From DASPWW01 sp035637595 (GTDB taxonomy: Bacteria > Actinomycetota > Thermoleophilia > Solirubrobacterales > 70-9): 9,083 nt of DNA. Where the stretch lies: the NCBI GenBank assembly GCA_035637595.1, contig DASPWW010000008.1:1-9083 (forward strand). The letters run 5' to 3'. A program made the position numbers and the translations under genes. Positions 5,230 through 9,083 of this stretch are shown here, in pieces (position 1 is the first letter of the stretch; each line of letters starts with the position of its first letter). The notes beneath the pieces are model-generated. The model was given only the letters and a program-made list of their open reading frames with translations, ran no database searches and was not told the DNA's origin.

Positions 5230-5874
5230 ATGAAGGTCGCCATCGCAGGAGGCCACGGCAAGATCGCGATGCGCCTGACCCGCCTGCTTCGCCAGCGTGG
5301 CGACGAGGTGCGCTCGCTGATCCGCGATCCCGGTCAGTCCGATGACGTGCGAGAGGTGGGAGCCGAGCCTGTCGTCTGCGACCTCGAGGCGGCGAGCGAG
5401 GCCCAGGTCGGCGAGGCGGTCGGCCCGGTCGACGCGGTGGTCTTCGCGGCCGGCGCCGGGCCGGGCAGCGGCCCGGAGCGCAAGTGGACGCTGGACTGCG
5501 GCGGCGCCGTCAAGCTGATCGCGGCCGCAACGGCCGGCGGGATCGACCGCTACCTGATGATCAGCTCGATGGGGGCCGATCCCGCCGCGCCGGGCGACGA
5601 CACCTTCAGCGTCTACCGGCAGGCCAAGGGCAAGGCCGACGCCGAGCTTCAGGCCAGCGGCCTCGACTACACGATCGTGCGGCCGACGAGGCTGACCGAC
5701 GAGCCCGGGACGGGCCTGGTGGAGCTTGGCGAAGGGCTCGGCAGGGGCACGGTGAGCCGTGACGACGTCGCCGCCGTACTCGCCGCCGCGCTGGACTCGC
5801 CGCGAACCGCTCGGAGGCTGTTCGAGGTCAAGGGGGGCGACGTGCCGATCGCCGACGCGATCGCCGCGCTGTAG
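5230..5874 (+). CDS. Atypical SDR family NAD(P)-binding protein (YwnB/YhfK-like)
   Basis: The 214 residues form one Rossmann domain. MKVAIAGGHGKIAMRLTRLL (1-20) holds the dinucleotide loop GGHGKIA, an atypical-SDR form of GxxGxxG. R32 after the second strand suggests a preference for NADP(H), which is an inference. DAVVFAAGAG (68-77) is the NNAG-equivalent strand, YLMISSMGAD (108-117) carries the serine region, and YRQAKGKADAEL (129-140) gives the Y-x3-K pair. LDYTIVRPTRLTDEPGTG (145-162) is the typical atypical-SDR strand and substrate-loop start. The C terminus (VSRDDVAAVLAAALDSP, 175-191) matches the family end. Proteins of this type act as NAD(P)H-dependent reductases or as redox sensors; no substrate can be assigned. 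It follows the GroES-like gene by 18 bases and precedes the LtrA-like gene by 40. Confidence 0.9.
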   Translation: MKVAIAGGHGKIAMRLTRLLRQRGDEVRSLIRDPGQSDDVREVGAEPVVCDLEAASEAQVGEAVGPVDAVVFAAGAGPGSGPERKWTLDCGGAVKLIAAATAGGIDRYLMISSMGADPAAPGDDTFSVYRQAKGKADAELQASGLDYTIVRPTRLTDEPGTGLVELGEGLGRGTVSRDDVAAVLAAALDSPRTARRLFEVKGGDVPIADAIAAL

Positions 5875-5914
5875 GGGCGGGCGCCGCGGGCACGCCTGCA
5901 ACGATGGTGGCGCC

Positions 5915-7099
5915 ATGGCCACCGCGACCAGCACGCGCGTCCCGCGCCTCAGCCCGGCCATGCGCGAGGGGGAGCGGGTCACCCCGCTCGAGCTGTTCTT
6001 CGACCTCGTCTTCGTCCTCGCGATCACGCAGTGCACGGCACTGATGGCGACCAACCCGACGTGGGACGGCGTTGCGCAGGGAATGCTCGTGCTCGGCGTC
6101 GTGTGGTGGGCGTGGGTGGGATACGCGTGGCTGACCAGCGTCATCGATCCCGAGGAAGGCGCGGTGCGAATCGCATTCTTCGCCGCGATGGCCGCGTTCC
6201 TCGTCGTCTCGCTGTGCGTGCCCGAGGCCTTCGACAACCTCGCGCTCACGTTCGCGCTCGCCTACGGCATCGTGCGGGCGGCCCACATCGCCCTCTTCCT
6301 GATCGCGAGCCGGGACGAGCCCGGGTTGCGCAGGTCGACCACCGGGCTCGCCGTGAGCACCGCGATCGCCGTCGGGCTGCTGGTCTGCGCCTCCTTGTTC
6401 GACGGCGCGGCGCAGGCGGGGATATGGGTCGTCGCGCTGCTGCTCGACTACGGCGGACCGTACTTCTTCGGCACCGAGGGCTGGAAGCTCGTCCCGGGGC
6501 ATTTCGCGGAGCGCCACGGCCTGATCGTGATCATCGCCCTGGGCGAGTCGATCGTCGCGATCGGCGTCGGCGCAGGGGCCGGACTCGACGCCGGCGTGAT
6601 CACCGCCGCGGTGCTGGGCATCGCGCTGACCGCCGCGATGTGGTGGATCTACTTCGACGTCGTCGCCCTGGTCTCCGCGCAGCGGCTGGCTCGCGCCGCC
6701 GAGGGGCGCGAGCGCAACACGATGGCCCGCGACTCCTACTCGTACCTGCACCTCCCGATGGTGGCCGGCATCGTGCTCGTGGCGCTGGGCCTCAAGAAGA
6801 CGCTCGGCGACGTGGGCGACCCGCTCGAGACCGTGACTGCTTTCGCGCTGCTCGGCGGCGTTGGCCTCTATCTGCTCGCGCACGTCGCGCTTCGCCTGCG
6901 CAACGTGCACACGGTCAACAGGCAGCGCCTGGTGCTGGGCGTCGCGCTGTTTGCCCTGCTTCCGGCGGCGGTCGAAGTCCCGGCGCTCGCGAGCCTCGCC
7001 GGCGTCACCGTGCTGCTCAGCGCGATGATCGCCTACGAGACGGCCAGGTACGGCGAGCGGCGCCACCGCCTGCGGCACGGCCTCGCGGGGAATAGTTAG
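5915..7099 (+). CDS. LtrA family (low temperature requirement protein A) membrane protein
   Basis: Starting at ATG 5915 the product is 394 residues, typical for LtrA. The family signatures are clear: VTPLELFFDLVFVLAITQ (22-39) at the N terminus, DYGGPYFF (178-185), GHFAERHGLIVIIALGESIV (195-214) with E199, R200, H201 and E211, an MWWIYFD segment (242-248), and SYLHLPMVAGIVLVALG (276-292). About ten hydrophobic segments indicate a polytopic inner-membrane protein. The family was named from a Listeria gene needed for growth in the cold, but its biochemical role is not established. The frame is open upstream to 5759, but that part overlaps the SDR gene and is low in family likeness. An out-of-frame ATG at 5904 and no Shine-Dalgarno site leave the start good but not proven; AACGAT 9 bases upstream may be a -10 box. 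Its stop codon lies inside the marR operator candidate. Confidence 0.93.
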   Translation: MATATSTRVPRLSPAMREGERVTPLELFFDLVFVLAITQCTALMATNPTWDGVAQGMLVLGVVWWAWVGYAWLTSVIDPEEGAVRIAFFAAMAAFLVVSLCVPEAFDNLALTFALAYGIVRAAHIALFLIASRDEPGLRRSTTGLAVSTAIAVGLLVCASLFDGAAQAGIWVVALLLDYGGPYFFGTEGWKLVPGHFAERHGLIVIIALGESIVAIGVGAGAGLDAGVITAAVLGIALTAAMWWIYFDVVALVSAQRLARAAEGRERNTMARDSYSYLHLPMVAGIVLVALGLKKTLGDVGDPLETVTAFALLGGVGLYLLAHVALRLRNVHTVNRQRLVLGVALFALLPAAVEVPALASLAGVTVLLSAMIAYETARYGERRHRLRHGLAGNS

Positions 7100-7127
7100 C
7101 TAGCTACCTTTTGCTACGCTAACTCCG
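7093..7127 (+). promoter_or_regulatory. Predicted MarR-type operator and leaderless promoter
   Basis: TAGTTAGCTAGCTA at 7093-7106 is a palindrome at 12 of 14 positions. Overlapping this, AGTTAGC (7094-7100) is repeated in inverse as GCTAACT (7118-7124), and the match extends as TAGC/GCTA with a single-base offset. TACGCT (7115-7120) is a TANNNT -10 box ending 7 bases before the marR ATG at 7128, giving a likely leaderless message. The AT-rich block stands out from its GC-rich surroundings. MarR proteins commonly bind short palindromes over their own promoter, so binding here would block transcription of marR and the exporter. This is inferred from sequence and position. Confidence 0.65.
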
Positions 7128-7595
7128 ATGGCGTCGTCGACCGCAAGGGCGGCCCCAAAGACTGCGGCCGCAGGCCTCGATGCCTTCGCCGAGGCGTGGG
7201 ACAGCTTCTTCGCCGCCATCCGCCAGGCGCGCGGGCGCGCAGCCCAGGCCCACGGCGAGCTGACGCTCTCCCAGCACCACCTGCTCAGTGCCCTCGCCGA
7301 GGACCGCGAGCTGCGGATCGGAGAGCTGGCGCTCGCCGCCGGCGTGGCGCCGCCCACCGCGACGCGGATGCTCGACAGCCTCGAGCGCGGCGGGATCGTC
7401 AAGCGGATGAGCTCGCCTGACGATCGCCGAGCGGTGACCGTGCGGCTGACGGCGAAGGGCTGCCGCCTGCTCGAGGACAAGCGGCGCCTCGTCGCGGCGA
7501 AGCGCCGCGCCCTGTACGAGTCCCTCACCCCCTCGGAGCGCAAGCAGGCCCAGCACCTGCTGAGCCGGCTCGCCGAGCTGATCGCCGAGCTGTGA
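7128..7595 (+). CDS. MarR family transcriptional regulator
   Basis: This 155-residue protein has the MarR fold: N-terminal dimerisation helix (about 17-42), winged helix-turn-helix LTLSQHHLLSALAEDRELRI (46-65), the recognition-helix region GVAPPTATRMLDSLERGGIV (72-91), the wing with DDRRAVTVRLTAKG (98-111) and C-terminal dimer helices (115-155). The DDRR wing motif is diagnostic. The first 15 residues are Ala/Thr/Ser-rich and probably disordered. A single cysteine, C112, sits just after the wing; redox sensing cannot be claimed from that. The ATG is fixed by the -10-like box 7 bases upstream. The stop overlaps the exporter's GTG (GTGA), so the two form one coupled operon, and the expected logic is repression of the exporter until a ligand binds. 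The ligand is unknown. Confidence 0.95.
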   Translation: MASSTARAAPKTAAAGLDAFAEAWDSFFAAIRQARGRAAQAHGELTLSQHHLLSALAEDRELRIGELALAAGVAPPTATRMLDSLERGGIVKRMSSPDDRRAVTVRLTAKGCRLLEDKRRLVAAKRRALYESLTPSERKQAQHLLSRLAELIAEL

Positions 7596-9037
7596 TCACG
7601 GAGCCCCGCCAGCACTACGCCATCACGCTCGCGGTCCTGCTGACCGGTGCGATGGCCTATGCGCTGTCGCAGACCATGGTCGCCCCGGCGCTGCCCGAGA
7701 TCCAGCGCGAGCTCGACACCTCGACGACGACGGTGACCTTCGTGCTCACCGCCTACCTGCTGACCGCCTCGGTCGCCACACCGATCGTGGGGCGGCTCGG
7801 CGACATGTTCGGAAAGGAGCGGCTGCTTGTCATCACGCTGGGGGTCTTCGGTCTCGGATCGCTGATCGCGGCGCTTTCGCACTCGATCGGGATGCTGATC
7901 GCGGGGCGAGCCGTGCAGGGCGTCGGCGGCGCGGTGTTCCCGCTCTCGTTCGGGATCATCCGCGACGAGTTCCCGCCGCGACGCGTGGCGACCGGCATCG
8001 GGTTGATCAGCGCGACGTTCGGGATCGGAGGCGGCGCGGGGCTGGTGCTGAGCGGCGTGATCGTCGATCACCTCTCCTACGAGTGGATCTTCTGGCTGGC
8101 GCTCGCGGTGATCGTCGTTGCGGTGATCGCCACCCGGCTCTTCGTGCCCGAGTCGCCCGTCAAGAGCCCGACCCGGATCGACTGGGGCGGCGCGGCGCTG
8201 ATGTCCAGCGGCCTGGTCGCATTGCTGATCGGCGTGAGCGAGGGCAACACGTGGGGCTGGGGGTCGGGACGGATCGTCGGACTGTTCACGACCGCTGCGG
8301 TGCTGCTCGTGGTCTGGATCGCTTACGAGCGCCGTCAGCCGATGCCGCTCGTCGACATGGCGATGATGCGCGCGCGGGCGGTGCTGACCACCAACCTGAC
8401 CGCCTTCCTGGTCGGGTTCGGCATGTTCGGCTCGTTCATCCTGATCCCGCAGTTCGTGCAGATGCCCGTCGACACCGGCTACGGCTTCGGCGCCAGTGTG
8501 ACCGAGGCCGGCCTGTTCCTGCTCCCGTCGACGACGGTGATGCTCGTCGCCGGTCCCCTCTCGGGCTGGCTGGGCGGGCGATTGGGATCCAAGCTGCCGC
8601 TGCTGATCGGGACGCTGATGGCCACCGTGAGCTTCGTCTTCCTGGCCATCGAGCACGATACGCGGTGGTCGATCTACGTCGGGACCGCGCTCCTGGGGCT
8701 CGGGATCGGCTTCGCCTTCGCGGCAATGGCCAACCTGATCGTCGAGGCCGTCGACCAGCGCCAGACCGGAGTCGCGACGGGAATGAACACGATCATGCGC
8801 ACGATCGGCGGCTCGATCGGCGGCCAGGTGGCGGCGAGCATCGTCGCGGGTCACGTCGCCGCGGGCTCCGGCCTTCCCTCCGAGTCGGGCTTCGAGATCG
8901 CGTTCGTGATGTCGGCGATCGGCGTCGCGTTCGCGTTCGCAGCGGCGCTGGCGATCCCTGGGCGGCGCGCCCGAGCCCGGGAGGCGGCCGAGTCAGGAGA
9001 GGCCCAGGGCCTCGCGGGCGCGCCCACGCGCGCCTGA
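7592..9037 (+). CDS. MFS drug-efflux transporter, DHA2 (EmrB/QacA) type
   Basis: The 481 residues contain about 14 hydrophobic segments, the DHA2 pattern for proton-driven export of drugs or other small toxic compounds. Motif A is GRLGDMFGKERLL (67-79); the GRAVQGVGGAVFPL block (105-118) is the helix-4 region with its arginine; ATFGIGGGAGLVLSG (141-155) is a motif C equivalent in helix 5; GGRLGSKLPL (328-337) is a degenerate second motif A. Helix 1 reads ALSQTMVAPALPEI (24-37), lacking the Asp of the classic LDxTIVNVALP motif, as in one actinobacterial subgroup. The C-terminal 25 residues are a hydrophilic Arg/Ala/Glu tail. The GTG start overlaps the marR stop by 4 bases. Substrate is not predictable; control by the linked MarR protein supports a role in resistance to a small molecule. 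Confidence 0.93.
   Translation: MITEPRQHYAITLAVLLTGAMAYALSQTMVAPALPEIQRELDTSTTTVTFVLTAYLLTASVATPIVGRLGDMFGKERLLVITLGVFGLGSLIAALSHSIGMLIAGRAVQGVGGAVFPLSFGIIRDEFPPRRVATGIGLISATFGIGGGAGLVLSGVIVDHLSYEWIFWLALAVIVVAVIATRLFVPESPVKSPTRIDWGGAALMSSGLVALLIGVSEGNTWGWGSGRIVGLFTTAAVLLVVWIAYERRQPMPLVDMAMMRARAVLTTNLTAFLVGFGMFGSFILIPQFVQMPVDTGYGFGASVTEAGLFLLPSTTVMLVAGPLSGWLGGRLGSKLPLLIGTLMATVSFVFLAIEHDTRWSIYVGTALLGLGIGFAFAAMANLIVEAVDQRQTGVATGMNTIMRTIGGSIGGQVAASIVAGHVAAGSGLPSESGFEIAFVMSAIGVAFAFAAALAIPGRRARAREAAESGEAQGLAGAPTRA
9017..9034 (+). terminator. Possible terminator hairpin at the end of the exporter gene
   Basis: GGCGCGC (9017-9023) and GCGCGCC (9028-9034) form a 7-bp stem around a CCAC loop ending at the base before the stop codon. 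There is no U-tract, and the stem lies inside the coding sequence. In such GC-rich DNA a chance origin is likely. The remaining bases to 9083 hold nothing I recognise. Confidence 0.2.
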
Positions 9038-9083
9038 CACCAGCGCCGCTACCGCACGCGCTCGCAGCCGTGCAGCCTGTCGG

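Noticed and set aside
5759..5914. N-terminal extension of the LtrA protein
   Set aside because: The 52 added residues overlap the SDR gene in another frame, are Arg/Pro/Gly-rich and unlike the family, which begins near VTPLELFFDLVF.
5880..5914. Paired GGCGCC palindromes before the LtrA start
   Set aside because: GGCGCC is self-complementary and frequent in DNA of this composition; two copies 23 bases apart are weak evidence of a regulatory hairpin.
4657..6249. Long minus-strand open frame (530 codons) over the GroES-like, SDR and early LtrA genes
   Set aside because: All three plus-strand genes carry clear motifs; the minus frame shows none and has shadow-type composition.
7100..8854. Very long open frame on the minus strand opposite marR and the exporter (584 codons)
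   Set aside because: It is antisense to two clear protein families, is full of Arg, His, Asp, Gln and Gly in low-complexity order, and matches no family. Such frames arise from GC-rich codon bias.

Overview
The window is GC-rich chromosomal DNA with strong G/C bias at third codon positions and frequent GTG starts. The gene set and protein style (actinobacterial-type EF-P, DHA2-like exporter under a MarR regulator, an AbiEi-type N-terminal domain at the edge, promoters with TANNNT set 7-9 bases from the start codon) suggest an actinobacterium. A deep-branching high-GC lineage such as Thermoleophilia/Solirubrobacterales is my best guess, as an inference from gene style only.

Left half, minus strand (about 4650 down to 1): a tightly packed housekeeping run, efp > NTF2/SnoaL-like protein > nusB > a 58-residue XseB-like protein > ispA > dxs. 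Neighbours overlap by 4-8 bases or are separated by 5 bases, so they are very probably one translationally coupled operon. It joins translation (EF-P), transcription antitermination (NusB) and the first and later steps of isoprenoid synthesis (Dxs makes DXP; IspA condenses IPP and DMAPP to C15/C20 diphosphates). Downstream of dxs lie a terminator-like hairpin and then a perfect 14-bp inverted repeat at the start of a minus-strand gene that runs off the left edge; its visible residues match the AbiEi-type antitoxin winged-helix domain.

Middle (4651-4857): a divergent intergenic region between efp and a GroES-like gene. It holds candidate promoter -10 elements in both directions and a short plus-strand reading frame encoding one hydrophobic segment, either a microprotein or a gene remnant.

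Right half, plus strand (4858-9037): an orphan GroES-like protein, an atypical SDR/NAD(P)-binding protein with a strong Shine-Dalgarno site, an LtrA-family membrane protein, and a two-gene marR + DHA2-type MFS exporter operon with a 4-base overlap. The MarR promoter carries a palindromic operator candidate that overlaps the stop codon of the LtrA gene.

Most of the window is ordinary. The best leads are the inverted repeat at the AbiEi-like gene, the orphan XseB-like and GroES-like proteins, the hydrophobic micro-ORF, and the MarR operator. I saw no CRISPR array, tRNA, rRNA, insertion sequence or clearly new defence system.
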